DNA of 64,000 nt from Castanea sativa (lineage: Eukaryota > Streptophyta > Magnoliopsida > Fagales > Fagaceae). The position numbers were made by a program, and so were the translations under genes. Below the pieces are notes generated by a model. The model searched no databases and was not told the DNA's origin. It saw only the letters and a program-made list of their open reading frames with translations. Positions 1 through 13,000 of this stretch are shown here, piece after piece. The stretch covers positions 16,989,614-17,053,613 of the forward strand of contig NC_134015.1 of NCBI RefSeq assembly GCF_040712315.1, given 5' to 3'. The stretch's first letter is position 1. Each line of letters opens with the position of its first letter.

Positions 1-314
1 ATTAAGTATAAAAGATTACTTAATCGTACTCATCACCAACACGAGCCACAAAACTTACTTACTTAGTTGTGCATTAAAATGCTCATCTAAGTTGCAAGAG
101 ATACAAAGTTTAGAAACTTTGTTTCAATGGCCACCTAGGGTACACAAGTACTAATATACACAAACACACTATTTTTGTATTTTTTTTCTCTTTTTATTTT
201 GAAAAACAAACAAAATAAAGACTAAACAACCAAACAAAAACAGATAAACAACATGAACGCATGAAAGAAAGATGTAGATGCATGAAAGCATGATTCCAAA
301 AGCAAATAAGAAAC

Positions 315-1411
315 TGTAAAGTTGTAATTTATAACTATTTTTTGTTGGCTTTAATTCTGTGCCAAATTTGATTGTAATTTTATTCCATCTTTTATATCCT
401 ATATTTATTGTGGAATTTAATTGTAAAGGTTGTGTGATAGAGAGAGAGAGAGTGTGTGAAGACTCAAGCATTTGAAGACAGAAGAGTTTTCGCGGGTAGC
501 TTGCGACTAAGCATCCCGCGAAGTGATGCATGTGCCTTGCACATGACTGGAATGTGAAAAGTCATGACAGATGGTGACAGATGGTTTTCGCGAGTGTCTC
601 GCGCGTAAGGCCTTCCTACGAGATACCCCCTGAAACAGTCTGTTCTGCTATTTTGTCCTATCTGCTCCACTACATCCTCATACACACTATATATACCATC
701 ATTACCCACATATTGAGTAAAAAGCTTTTCAGAAGAGAAAAACCTAGCCTCAAACCCTTGAGAGTGTGAGATTGTCATACCCACAATTCTACACACTATC
801 CATTGTGGTTTTCCTCTACTCCTACCTCTCCATTTCCAAATCTTTGAGAGGTTAATAGCCCAAACACTTACCACACTATACTGAGTGTCCAGTGAGTTTT
901 TGGTGCTATTGGGGAGCATTGAAAGAAGCCAAGCTTTGGCGGATGCAATTGTACACATTGTAGGATCTAGAAAGCTAGACAAGACACGGTTCTGAGAAGC
1001 CTTGTTGGAGTAAGAGCTTGGAGGGCTTAGGTGCACTGGGTAGACTAGGCTTGGAGGGTCTTTTGCTATTCGTGTATCCCAACTTATTGTCTAGTGGATT
1101 GATTTACTGCTTGGAGGGCGGCGGAGAGGTTTTCCGCTGAGTTTTTCGGTTTTCTCTTCGATTTCTTCGGTTTTCTCTTCGATAACACATCGGAGTGTTA
1201 TCTTGTGTTTGCATCTCTCTTCCCTACTCTTTTAGCTTTCATTTTACTGTTGTGATTTTTTGAATATGGTTTAGAGTAGTTGTTTTGTTTGTTCGCTCGT
1301 ATTTACTCTTTTTCGTACTTAGTTTAAGTTAGAGTAAAATCAACCGAGCCGTAATCTTTTAATTTGAGGTCTAAACAACTCTTGTGTTTTTAACAAAAAT
1401 CCGAGCTTTCA
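315..1411 (+). mobile_element. Solo LTR (family A), 5-bp TSD GAAAC
   Basis: Begins TGTAAAGTTG and ends GAGCTTTCA; flanked by GAAAC at 310-314 and 1412-1416. Copy B (51.5 kb) shows the uninterrupted site. The same LTR family occurs at 7654, 27572, 57108 and, attached to an internal region, 59457-60529. It contains CG-rich motifs (TTTTCGCGGGTAGC, TTTTCGCGAGTGTCTCGCG) in otherwise AT-rich DNA. Confidence 0.9.
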
Positions 1412-1499
1412 GAAACCAAGCAAGAAAGTCCTACTTTAGATAGAAAGAAATAAAGTAGAGGACATATAGAAAAGACAATTAAGTCTTAGGCTCATTTCT

Positions 1500-3301
1500 T
1501 ACCCATGCAGCACGAGTCTTTAGTCATGAAAAATGAAAAAGGCCCGTGTTCTAGTATGTCTACTAAAGGACATAGAAATATTAGAATTCTCCTAAAATTG
1601 AGTTAAAAAGTTCAAAGCTTTTAATAACTCTCCAAACAAAGGTGTTGAACCTTGAGAGGGAACCTGTAACCATTTGGACACTTACTTATGAGAATACAAC
1701 TTGAAGCAATTAGGACGAATGTGTCTGGAAACATCACGATGGTGACAAACATGAGTAGTTTTTGAACTACTAGACTTCCTAGAGTGAGGTCTAACAAAAG
1801 ATTTAGGATTAGCCAAATTAGTTTTGGATTTCATACCTTTATCACCTTTCTCAGATTAGGGCACAAAGATAGTCTTTGATCCAGAAGCCATGGAAAAGGA
1901 AGGGCCAGAGGAAACATCATATCTTAAGCCAATCTTATCAAAACTAGGTTTGTGAGCACTCAATACCTTATCAAGCTTTGCACTAGACATCCTCTCTATT
2001 TGAGTTCTAGCTTGACTAAGCTCAACCTTGAGATTCTTGACCTTCTCTTCTAGTGAGGTGTTCTCCACAACAAGAGTCTCAACTAACCTTGTAGTCTTAT
2101 CTAGTTTGACTAACAGTTCAGCTTTTTCAGTTTTTACCCCACTAAGCTCTTTTCTTCAAAGATGAGAAGTCTTTTTAGATTTTATAAATTCAGTGCATAA
2201 CTTATCATAGGCTTCCTGAATGGTCAATTTCTTGGGTACTTCATCATTAGGAGAATCCTCACTGTCATTAGCACTCTCCACAATCACCCTATCAGTTATG
2301 GCAGTAAAAGCCATATAATGACCACATTCATCCTCATACTCATTAGAAAGATCACTCTCAGAATCACTCAAGGTAACAGCCAACGCTTTACCTTTTGAAT
2401 TCTTGGTCTTTTCCTTCATAAGATAGTTTGGGCACTTTATCCTCATATGACCAATACCTTTGCACTCATAACACTGAATGAGGGGTTTCTCATTCTTACC
2501 CTTCCTAGAGGATTCAGATTTCATAGGGGCTTTATTCTTATCATTTTTCCTATATTAGAGAAGCTTAATAATATCATTAGCTATGAAGGTTAAGTCCTCA
2601 TCCTCATCCTCATCCTCATCTTCATCTTCAGAGCCATCACTCTCTTCCTCTATACCCTTAAGAGCCATGTTCCTAATCTTTCCACCTTTTCCCATTTTAC
2701 CTAATCCCATCTCATAGGTTTGAAGGTTCCCTACAAGCTTAATCAAAGGAATTTGATCAATGTCTTTCACTTCTTCATTGACAGTGATCTTGGCATGGGA
2801 TATTTTAGGTAGGGACCTAGGAATTTTCCTAACAATTTTGGGTTTCATAATAGATTCTCCAAGATTGAAGGCATAATTCACAATATCCTTGAGTTTAGCA
2901 TAGAACTCATCAAAGGTCTCATCCTCTTCCATCCTTATTTCTTCAAAACTGCTGGTGAGTCTTTGAAGCTTAACGGTCTTCACTGCCTTGGTACCATCAT
3001 AGGTGGTCTCAAGAATAGTCCATGCTTCCTTAGCAATTTTTGTGGATGATATTTTCTTGAATTCTTCATTGGTCACATCACTAAATAGAGCATTCAAAGC
3101 CTTACTGTTGAAATTTGCTGCTTTGATCTTTGCTTCATCCCAATCCACCGGCGCTTCCTTTGGCTTAACCCAGCTGACTTCAATAGCTTGCCATACTTTT
3201 TCATCAAGAGCCTACAAAAAAGCTCTCATATGAACTTTCCAGTACGCATAGTTAGTACCATCAAACAAAGGAAGAATCAAAAGAGATTATCTACGTTCCA
3301 T
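1500..3301 (-). pseudogene. Copia (Sirevirus-like) gag pseudogene, copy A
   Basis: Minus-strand gag with in-frame stops. From the N-terminus: ATG at 3301, LFDGTNYAYWKVHM motif with a nearby stop, the copia gag (UBN2-type) core with WTILETTYDGTKAVK and VGNLQTYE, an acidic EDEDEDED stretch, and a zinc knuckle CYECKGIGHMRIKC near 2432-2475. A coiled-coil-like segment (LEEKVKNLKVELSQARTQIERM) follows, then a decayed second knuckle near 1711-1750 in which one cysteine has become arginine. Gag packages element RNA. The long C-terminal extension with a second knuckle suits the Sirevirus lineage. It follows the 5' LTR at 3370-4279 on the same strand. Confidence 0.8.
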
Positions 3302-3369
3302 GACAACGGGGGTCAAGGATCACACTTAGAAAATTAATCCAATCAGAGTGTACCTGCTTTGATACTGCT

Positions 3370-4279
3370 TGTTGGGAAATTTCGAACCTGGTTGATAGAA
3401 TTAACAAATATTAACCCAAATTGTTAATTAGATTTATTATGAATAAATCTTGTTAAAACAAACATCAATATCATGTCAATATCATGCATAATGGAATAGT
3501 AAATAAGACAAGATATGATGACCCAGGAAAACCAATGAAACAAACTAGTTTCAAGTAAAAAAGCTTGGGGGGAAACCTTCCCCAAAAACAATTCACTACA
3601 GTAAAGAGAAGTTTCAGATCTAGTATAAAACCTTTGTCCCTAGACTCTACAATCCTCATAGATGAACTTACAGCAGAAACATTCTACCGCTTCAGAACCT
3701 TTGAAATCTTGAATATATGAACGCCACCCTTTTGCACGGATCCTAGTATGTGACTGACTCCACCAACTTGAAGAAGATGTTGGCTACAAAGTTCTTCACT
3801 TCATCAACAATGAAGATCAGGAAGCTTCTTGGTTACAAAACCTTCGGCGTAAAGACACAGTAACTTCTTTTAGAGAGAATAAGGCACCAGGTCACTTTCT
3901 GTATTGTTCTCCATGTATAACGACCTTTAAAATAAGTCTTATATATGTCTAGGGTTGTGATAAAAAAAAACCCTACACATACATGTTAGCTTGGGCCAAA
4001 AATTAAATCTAGAAATTCTGATTTCGTAAATCTTAACAGATTCAGCTTTTGTAGAGCTTCGTTCTTAAATCTCGACAGATATTGTTTCTATCAAGGTATC
4101 TGTCGAATTTTAATGAACAACTTTTCTTCACTTATTTCTTGGTCTAATCTTCATGACTTTAATACTTGACTTAAACTCTTGTTTCTTGAAGTACTAAACC
4201 CATACTAGATCTACCCAATTACAAGTAAAATGCATTTTTTTCAAAGGATTAGCCAATTACATAAAATATGACCTTAACA
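3370..4279 (-). mobile_element. 5' LTR of Sirevirus-like copia element, copy A
   Basis: Ends are TG...CA (plus strand TGTTGGGAAATT to GACCTTAACA), 910 bp, immediately upstream (minus sense) of a degenerate tRNA-Met primer-binding site and gag. Homologous to 53466-54280 and to the truncated 3' LTR at 46068-46835. Followed by the same flank (ATAGCCGAAAC) as copy B, so one insertion was duplicated. Confidence 0.85.
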
Positions 4280-4654
4280 ATAGCCGAAACAAACACAGCC
4301 TTATACCCATAATCAAATATGCAATCATATAAAAATCAATAACAGAATCTTTGAAATATTTTCTCTCTATAAATCCTTTAGTTTTGCATTTCTCTTTAAT
4401 ATAACAATCTAAATGTAATCTTTATTGTATTCTTCAACTATAAATATACTACAGTCCACCCGTCAAAATCTCGAGAGTGTGAACAAAACTCCTTCTTTTT
4501 TTGGTTTCCAAGTGTAATTGAGATTCTTTGCAACAACTTACATGTTTTATTAAATCTTAGTTCATCATAAATACACATAAATTTAAACATTTGACAACGA
4601 TTGTTATTCATCTATTTCGGTAGAGAGAAACCGGTATTTGGGTAGGGTTTTAAC

Positions 4655-5171
4655 TGTTGGGGATATTACACAAAGTAATAATGGAATAACAAGATTAACA
4701 TAAAAGACAAACAGAAAATAGATAACTTGGAGGCACTATATTGTTTTCCTTAGATAATATTTGCCCCTCACACTTTTGTTGCTAAAGAGTTATCGCAAAT
4801 TTGTCTCCAAGATACAACCAAGATGTTGAGTTCTACAGATAGCAATTTTGGAAAATGATCACATGATTTCTTGTGTTTCACCAATTGTGAACATAAGCCT
4901 CTACCTATACCCATAGAGTTATGTTTCATGAAAAGACATGTATGGAGAGTTAGTTATTTTTTTTTTCATAAAATGGTTAATAAAGATTGAAACATTTTCA
5001 ACCTTTCTGAATAGTTACCAGAAAATTCTGCAGGAAATTTTAGAAAATTTAGATTTTCAAATTTTCACTTAGAAAATTCCAGAACTTGAATTTTCACCTT
5101 ATGAAACTATATTCTCCAAATTCAACCATCATTATTACAACCTATCCTTGTATATACCTATATATACAACA
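4655..5171. mobile_element. Solo LTR, 517 bp, TSD TTAAC/TTAGC
   Basis: Begins TGTTGGGGATATTA and ends TACAACA, with 5-bp inverted termini TGTTG/CAACA, flanked by TTAAC (4650-4654) and TTAGC (5172-5176). Copy B (about 54652) lacks the insert and reads straight through. Copia-like by its termini. Orientation not determined. Confidence 0.8.
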
Positions 5172-5379
5172 TTAGCTTTTGGGACTGATGTATCTGTTCA
5201 TACAGATGTGAGTAGACCAAGGGGTGCAAGTTTTCCTTAAATATTGAGAACCTCATTTTCATGAGATAAAATTAATTCTCACTGCAAAAACAAGGTTATA
5301 GCTTGTGATCATAAATATTCCCCAAAATTAAACTATCTCCTGATTTATTGTATTAAAAAAAAACACTTAAATGAAGTTA

Positions 5380-6000
5380 ATCATAGTGGACAATCCTAAG
5401 ACTCTTGACCTTGATACCTTTGAATAACTTTTAGGCTTGACAAACACTTCCAACAATCAAAAGAAGAATAAGAAGAATCGTTGTCTTTTTACCTTTTTAA
5501 GTCACTTCAGCAGAACACTAGTAAGAACTTCTTTAATTAATATTTCCTTTATTATATTCCTTACTTGAATTCTTGAAAGAATATGTTCTTAAAGTGTACT
5601 TCTTTCTTACTAAACTATTGTCTATAAATTTGAATGGTTTCCCTTAGAAAATTTACGGGAAGCTTGTAGAACGAAATTACATCTATTCAAGTAAGTGCTC
5701 TCGCGTTCTTTTATTTAGTTTATTTTATCTTTTTCTTTAAACTTATTTTTTTCATAGAAGTTTCAAATGATGGTTAACACAAAATCTGGTTAGAAAAATG
5801 TAACAGAATGTTCATACTTCATAGTGGACCTATCAACATTTAATGAGCCTTCCTAACCTCATCTAATGTTTGATACCAAGATGCCCACCAAGCAATAGGT
5901 TGCCCCCTTTAATTGCCGGCTGGTGTGTGTTGTAACTTGTAATGTCTGGATACTCTAGAATAACGATTAACAATATGTGAACATGTCACATAAAATCTTT
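5380..6000 (+). repeat. 5' flank module of ankyrin gene 1
   Basis: Contains the recurring phrases ATTCCTTACTTGAATTC, CATCTATTCAAGTAAGTGCTC and AAAAATGTAACAGAATGTTC, then a CCCACCAAGCAATAGGTTGCC segment. The same series recurs in copy B (54830-55470) and, decayed, in 28.8-33.9 kb and 42.4-45.3 kb. The conserved CAA|GTAAGT looks like a 5' splice site, so this may be a non-coding leader exon; that is an inference. Confidence 0.55.
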
Positions 6001-6078
6001 ACAGAATTCATATAATTTGGACCAACATACAAACAAATAATATGTGATATTATAAGATTCATTAATTTGCTGATTGCC

Positions 6079-6090
6079 GTATATTTATAA
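6079..6090 (+). promoter_or_regulatory. Possible TATA box of gene 1
   Basis: GTATATTTATAA lies about 55-60 nt before the ATG at 6142 and is conserved in the duplicate copy at about 55540. If used, the 5' leader would be only about 25-30 nt. A competing possibility is a spliced leader further upstream (see the conserved 5' flank module). Confidence 0.35.
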
Positions 6091-6141
6091 ACTATAAGGT
6101 TAACTTTGGGAAACAAGGCTTAAGATTCAAGAAGAAACTCG

Positions 6142-6712
6142 ATGGATGTTGGACTGTTCAATGCAGCAATTTCTGGGAATGATAGTTTCTTTGAAGAAAT
6201 TGGGGGTGAGGTTTTAAATCTCACGCAGGTGACAAGGAGAGGGAACTCTGTCCTTCATGTAGCTGCAAAACCTGGAAAGGTGCAGATCATGAAAAAAGTT
6301 CTTGATTCGCAGCAATCACTTTTGTATATGGAAAATTGCAAAGGCAATACTGCACTACATATTGCAGCAAGCTTAGGACACTTTGACATGACAAAGCGTC
6401 TAATAAGTTGTGCAAAAGACCAAGAAGCTGCAGTGAAAAACTTACTACTAAGAAAGAAAAATCTGGAGAAGAACACAGCACTGCATGAAGCTATAAGAAA
6501 TGATCATTATGACATTGTGGAGTTGCTAATTAGGGAAGACCCAGAGTTAGCTTCTTTTACAAATAATGCTTGGGAATCCCCTCTCTTTTTAGCAGTGGAT
6601 CGAGGATTTTACAAAATTGGGCTCCAAATCATAGAAACCATTCCAGAATGCTCCTACATGGGAAGGAACGGCATGAATGCCTTACATGCAGCTGTCATTC
6701 GTGAACAAAATA
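6142..6712 (+). CDS. Gene 1 exon 1 (start codon, N-terminal ankyrin repeats)
   Basis: Encodes residues 1-190 beginning MDVGLFNAAISGND. The ORF continues to 6789, but the donor GTAAGT at 6713-6718 matches the exon end of the paralogue (phase 1), so the ORF tail beyond 6712 is intron. A TATA-like stretch lies about 55 nt upstream of the ATG. Confidence 0.85.
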
Positions 6713-8012
6713 GTAAGTACAACAAATTATTCACTTATAATGGAAGAGCCGTCCTTCCTCTCACAATAAATGTGAGCCCTTGTGGGTGACTCATGGTGGG
6801 GCTCACACCTCTTGTGAGAGGAAGGAGGACTCCTCTAGTAAATACCTTCAACTATATTTTGAAATTTTTTTCCACTTTTTGGGTGCTGAGTTGTACTTTA
6901 TTGAGCCAAAGAAGTAAAATAATTATTCTTTCTACAGCTGACAACAAACAAGTAGAAATTGATGTCCATCCTGACCAGAGAAAAGTCTAACTCTCATGTA
7001 ACTTCTATATTTGCCTAATTTTCAACTTCCTGGTTTTGGACATCAAGTACGGTTGTTTTTTGAGCCTGTCAACCAGAAATGTCGTAATATGGGTTATTTT
7101 TTAATCAGTACTAAAAAACTTATGAAGTTTGTCCGTTTCTTGTAAGTACTTTTACACAAAATTAAGAGAAACAAATTTATATATGAACATAGGAAGTAGC
7201 AACTAGGACGAGAAAGAAGAAAGAAAATAGGAACATGAAATAAAAAGCCAAATCTTTTGATAAAAAAAACTGTTCTTTTATAAATAGTGTGAGAAAATGT
7301 TTAATATATCTCTCTCCTATAAATCCTTAGTGTTAATTAATTACATTGTTAATTTCCTTTTGACAGGATTCGCAACTATTGTTTTAACCCTTGAAGACAA
7401 TATGCTTATACCCGTTTGCAAAGATGCTCTTTTATGGCTGATTAAACAAATCTGTTGGATAATTTTTGAATCTCGCAAATTATTCAAACTCGATGTCACC
7501 GGAACAGGTAATTATCTCAATAAATTATAATATTTTGAGACATATTATGGCGATAATATTTTCATAATAAATCTTAAGTGGCAGGTTGTTATGGGTTTTT
7601 TTTTTTTTTTTTTTTTTTTCCATAAAATGTTATGGGTTGTTATTGATGAGGTATGTTAAGTTATGGTTTTTCACATAAAATTTATGTTGGTTTTATTCCA
7701 TGACAAAAAATATTGTAATTGCATTAATTTATTTCTTTGTATTTTGTGGAATTTATTTGTAATGAGTTTAGTATTAAGTTGGTGAAGATTACTCAAGAAG
7801 TTGACATCGCGACTTGGCTCGTGAGTGGTGCAACCTGCGAAAGTCATATGAGAAGCACATGTTGGAAGCTGAAGAGTTAGTGCTAAACTGTATTTCGTGA
7901 GTCACTTCGTGACTCAGGCCAAGTTGCGAGTGACTCGCAAAACTCTTTGCCTGGATGATTTTTAGTGTAACTCTTATACCCTTCACCCATACTATATATA
8001 TATATATATATG

Positions 8013-8076
<64 letters not shown>

Positions 8077-10027
8077 TTACCCATAAAATTGTAGGGAGGC
8101 TATTCAGAAGAAAGTCCTAAAGAGGTTTCTACAACCCACCATTTTAGAGAGAGAGCTACTCATCCTTAATTGAGAATTTCTTTGTAGTCTCTTCTCCACC
8201 CCTCTCCCATTGTCATATATTGAGAGGAGATTTGTACCCAAACACAACCCACACTTATTCAGAGTGTAGAGAGAATTTTGGAACTTGGGAAGCATTGCGT
8301 ATTTGCCAAAAGAAGCCAGTGAGGCTTGGCAGTGCAATCGGGCAGTATTGCGAGATCCAAATAACTAGTGAAGACAAGATTCCGAGAAGCCCGTTTGTAG
8401 CTGGAGTTTGGAGGGCTCAAGTGCTTTAGGTAGATTAGGGTTGGAGGGTTCTTTTAGTATCCTTGTACTCCAACTTACTCACTAGTAGATCATTTTGACT
8501 TGGAGGGTCGCAGAGAGGTTTTTAGTCGAGTTCTTCCGTTTCTTCTTCGGTAACACATCTCAGTGTTATCTTGTATTTGCATTTTTCTTCCTTTACTCTT
8601 TAAGCTTTATATTTATTGTTGCTTTCTTGTAGTTATGGCTTAAAGAATAGTTCCGATTATTATGTATCATTTACTCTTGTTCCGCACTAAGATAAGTTAG
8701 AATAAAAACAATTAAGCTATGTATTTAAAATTGGGGGTCTAAACAAGTTATAGTGTTTCACACTATTTGAGCTTTCAAGGTAAAAATGTAACTTTAGTAG
8801 TAGGTTCAAATCAGAACTAATAACAACTAATCACTTATGATTTGTTGTAAAAATGTTGTGGACGAAGCACCTCTTATACTATTTCAATAGAACAAAGGAT
8901 ACAACAAAAATTCCTCAACATTCTGAAATTAGCCTATCATCTCATATGTTAGGTTCTAAATATTTAGGAATAAATGTTTAGGTTCTAATTTTATGTAAGT
9001 TGGTAAATCGAGAATAAAAACATGTCTAGGTTAAGTGTTAGACATTGCTCATGGTGATTAAATTCAAGTTTCAAGAACAGTCAAGCTATAAAAAGAAGAA
9101 TTCAAGTTCTGCAAGACTTAACTGATCGAAAGAAAGGCTCAACCGAATCGAAGATCGTTTTCTGCAGATTTTAAATCAAGCTCAAAGCTATTGAAAACGT
9201 TTATGGTTTCAGTCCAACACTGCCTAGTATAAAAGGAAAACCCTAAATACATTTCAGATGCTCTTGGAAGTCTTGTGAATTACTCTAATGAGATTTGTGA
9301 GGTTTCTATAGCCTTCTAACCTAACAAGCATCTACCAGAAAGAAGATCTACATTCAATAACTAGTGGATTAATTTGCTACATATAGGTTCATACATAGCT
9401 GATGATTTAAAGTTTTGAGTGAGATTTCAGAGTCACAAACGTGGGTGTTTGTATGTGACAAATTTAGATAGAAGAGTCTGTGCATTCGGAGTTGCACGTG
9501 GTCATGTGAGTAAGTACTACAAGAGATAACTTTAGATTTAGGGTTTAAATCTATTGTAAAACTTCCATTTTATAATAGTGAATTTGTTGCTTTGAGGATA
9601 TATTATGTTAAATCCTCCCTAGGTTTTTTTTACCTTGAAACTAATGGTTTCATTGGTTTTTCTGGGTTATCATATTGCTTGCCTTCTTTACTTTTCTACA
9701 CTAAGTAATATGATTGTATGTGTTTAACCTAGATTTGAACAATAAACCTAAGTATCGACTTGGTTAACTAATTAGGTTAAACAATCTGAGTATACAGGGG
9801 TCTAAACAAAACAAACATCATACATGGATCCACAACAATATGGAATTATTTAATTTTTTTTAATAACCTATATCTGTGATGACAAGCTAGTGTTATGAAA
9901 TTGTTGTCAAGTTTTGTTGGGTCTATAGAAGAACTTATACTTTATTCATCGCTGTAGTCGTTTATAAGTCGGAATAAGTTTTCTTGGACCCAATTATATG
10001 TTATTAATTACTCACTATTACTATTAC

Positions 10028-10081
<54 letters not shown>

Positions 10082-13000
10082 ATGTGACACTTCATTCACA
10101 TCTGTATACTCTACACATGTTTATTAGTGATGAATTGTGCATGCTAATTAGGTGAATTATCTGAACATTCACAAAATTATATTAACACAGTTATCCCAAG
10201 TCCTCACAAATTTCTTAAAAGTTAAGAGGATAAATAAAAAGTACTTTTTTCTTCCTTGTCATAAAATGGTATTTGATTAAAGATATTTTTTGAATATATC
10301 AAATCATTTTGTTAATAATGGCTCTAAGTTTTTTTGAAATTTAATGTTTTTAAATCTGTGTAATACACATTGGGTTATAAATTTCTTATTTTATATCTTG
10401 ATTTGGTTTATAGTTACATAGTAAGAATACTGTATAGAGAGAGAGAGAAGGGGGGGGGGGAACCCTTATTAATGGTTAGATTTTTCATTCAGCTCCAAGG
10501 TCAAATTTGTGGTTCCCCCACTAATTGTAAGCTCATTCGTCATAACCAATCTTGAGTTGAGGGGGACTATTAGAATATAGGTCATTGTCAGGGCCTATAA
10601 CCATTATTAGCTTTCTTGGTCCGTGGTCCTACTTTATTTGCACAACAATTCTATAGCTTTTGTTGCGTATAAGAGAACAACTTTTGCTATAATTTACTTA
10701 TGTGATAAATTGTAAGTGATGAAGTAAAAATGGTGGACTCACAATTTTACCATTCATAACTTACTACGTGAACAAATTGTGATAAAAATTGTGATAAAAA
10801 TTATGATTCTAGCATTGTTGGCCTCGGATAATTAACACACATGATAATATATAATAAGCAAAAGTAAAATTTTCTTCCCTAGAGTTTAGAATCTTTACTG
10901 TTTTCTTTTTTAAACTATTAAGAGTTGTTTTTATTTCTTAAACTATTAATAATGTTATATGTCATTCCATCTAATTTCTTTAACTTTCTATCCTATATAT
11001 GTAATAGAATGTATAAGTGACAACATTAGCTAATTTCACATGGAGCACTAGATTAAAAAAGCATAGTTTATCAAACAATTTATTATACTTTTAAAAGCCA
11101 GACAGGTGGCATGATTTGATTGGTAACGCACATTAGCAAAAGTTTTTTTGAAAAAAATAATAATAAATAAAAGTAGCGTCTTGAGGCTATTTTGAACATC
11201 GACTTAGAAGTTTTATTTAGAGCATTCATGATAAGAGATTAAAAAATTTAGCTTTTATCAACTTAAAAACTTACTTTATCTATTTTAATAACACACTCTA
11301 CAATACACCAAATATCAAAACTTCTATTTTAACATCCACCACATTAAAATACTATAAACAAACTAATATAATAAATATAATAAATCATATCTCACAGCCA
11401 CCGTCAACCTCAACAACCCACTGCCACCATCAACCGCAACCTACAAACACAATAGCAATAGCCACATCCACCACCTCCACCGACCACAACCACAAACCAC
11501 AATAAAAAAAATAAATAAATAAAATCTAGCCAACCAATGAATCTGACCACCACAAATCCACAAAAGCCAAACCTATGAATCTGACCACCACAACCAACCA
11601 AAACCCACCAAAGCACAACCAACAATAACCCAATGGAGCATAACCGCGCTGATGCCCACGAATCCGATCTCACAACCACAAAACCACCGGAGCACAATCC
11701 GATCGGTGTGGTAGGATTGGTGGAAGCACGCGGCGGGATTAGGTTCTTAATTAAATTTGATTGACCTACCCACAGATTGGGATGGAAGCACAGATCGGTG
11801 TGGTGGGATTGGTGGAAGGGCAGAGAGAGATGCAAAGAGAAATTGAAGAGAGAAAGGGCAGAGAGTGGTGGATGTTTGCGTGTGAGAGTGAGATAGGGAT
11901 AAAGTGGATACGTGTGGGAATAAAAAATAATTTTTGTTATACCATCTAGCTATAGTGGGCTGCTAAAGATAGCAACCCATTGTAGCAATTAGTCAAAAAA
12001 GTTTAACTTTACTTTCTTTGTTGTAGTGTGTATTTTTTATGTTTTAGTTGCTAAAATGACTATTTAGGAGGTGTTTGAAAGAGTAGTTTGAGTTATATTG
12101 TTTAAGTGTTTTTGATATACATGCGGGTGAAAAAGTATGTGAAAAAGTGTATAATATTATTTAAAATATATTAAAATGTGTTAAAACTATACTACCAAAC
12201 GGGCCTTAGTCATTTTAGAAACTTTATTCTGAGTGGTTTTAGAGCATTAGCGAAATTGCTATTTTACATCTGCACACGCCCAAAATTGAGCCAATTTGAC
12301 ATCGAGTTCGCTAAAGGAATGAGACTGGAAACCCAAAGAGATTTCAAATCAAGGGATAGTACGGAGATGATAGTACTAACAAGAGCAAAAAGTTGAAGTA
12401 ATGTCTGAGCATGAGCATGAGCTGAGAGAACTTTAATTTGAAGACAATCATGGCAGTGTACGGTGGTAGTGGTGCCATGACACATGATGGAGGAGGCATG
12501 GAAAAGGCTTAGCAAAACTTTGTGCTTTTTAATAACAACTATAATCTTGCCAACTTTAAGCAAATTAAAAAAAAAAAAAAAAAGCTTTATGCAACAAAAA
12601 AGAAAAATAATAATAATAATAATAATAATAATCCAAAAGCACTTACTTTATAGTTGATGTTAATGTTGATTTTAATGTTATTTCATGTTTTGTGTATAAC
12701 TTGTATATGCGTTTTCATTTCTTTTTTTGTTGAATTAATTAGTAGACTAATAGACTATTGGCATCAATTATAAGATTATAAATTTAAGATTCAAGTAATG
12801 TTCAACTTTTATTTTTGAGTGTTTTTTTTTTCTTTTATTTGTATTGAAAGAAATATGAAAAATTAAAAGAGGTTAGAAAACATGAAGTCCTTTCAGGTTT
12901 TTATATGTGAAAATGTTTTCCAAAAGAGATTGCAGCTTTGAAGTTTGATGGAGAAGGTGAAAATGTAGAAGGACAGAAATAACCCTAATTAGATCTTAAA

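Larger units (their letters stand above)
1..10080 (+). repeat. Segmental duplication, copy A
   Basis: Collinear with 51188-59456 in direct orientation. Contents: copia gag and 5' LTR, gene 5' flank, ankyrin exons 1-2, two solo LTRs (7654, 8947), ending at an (ATT)n tract. Copy A additionally has solo LTRs at 315-1411 and 4655-5171, both with target duplications, so these came after the duplication. The left limit is outside the window. Confidence 0.9.

Noticed and set aside
464..1036. 190-codon minus-strand ORF and its + strand shadow (581-769)
   Set aside because: Lies wholly inside the family A LTR. The similar ORF near 60.1 kb is just the homologous LTR on the other strand. No domain and not conserved as a protein.
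6713..6990. Extension of gene 1 exon 1 ORF and ORF 6793-6990
   Set aside because: Follows a strong GTAAGT donor. The paralogue splices at the same place; the extension has no ankyrin similarity.
7883..8077. ORF made of IYIYIY repeats
   Set aside because: Translation of an (AT)n microsatellite, as is the one at 47028-47343.
11410..11835. 141-codon GGVV/CYC-rich ORF
   Set aside because: Low-complexity C/A-rich intron DNA with MITE-like flanks; no domain and no start context.
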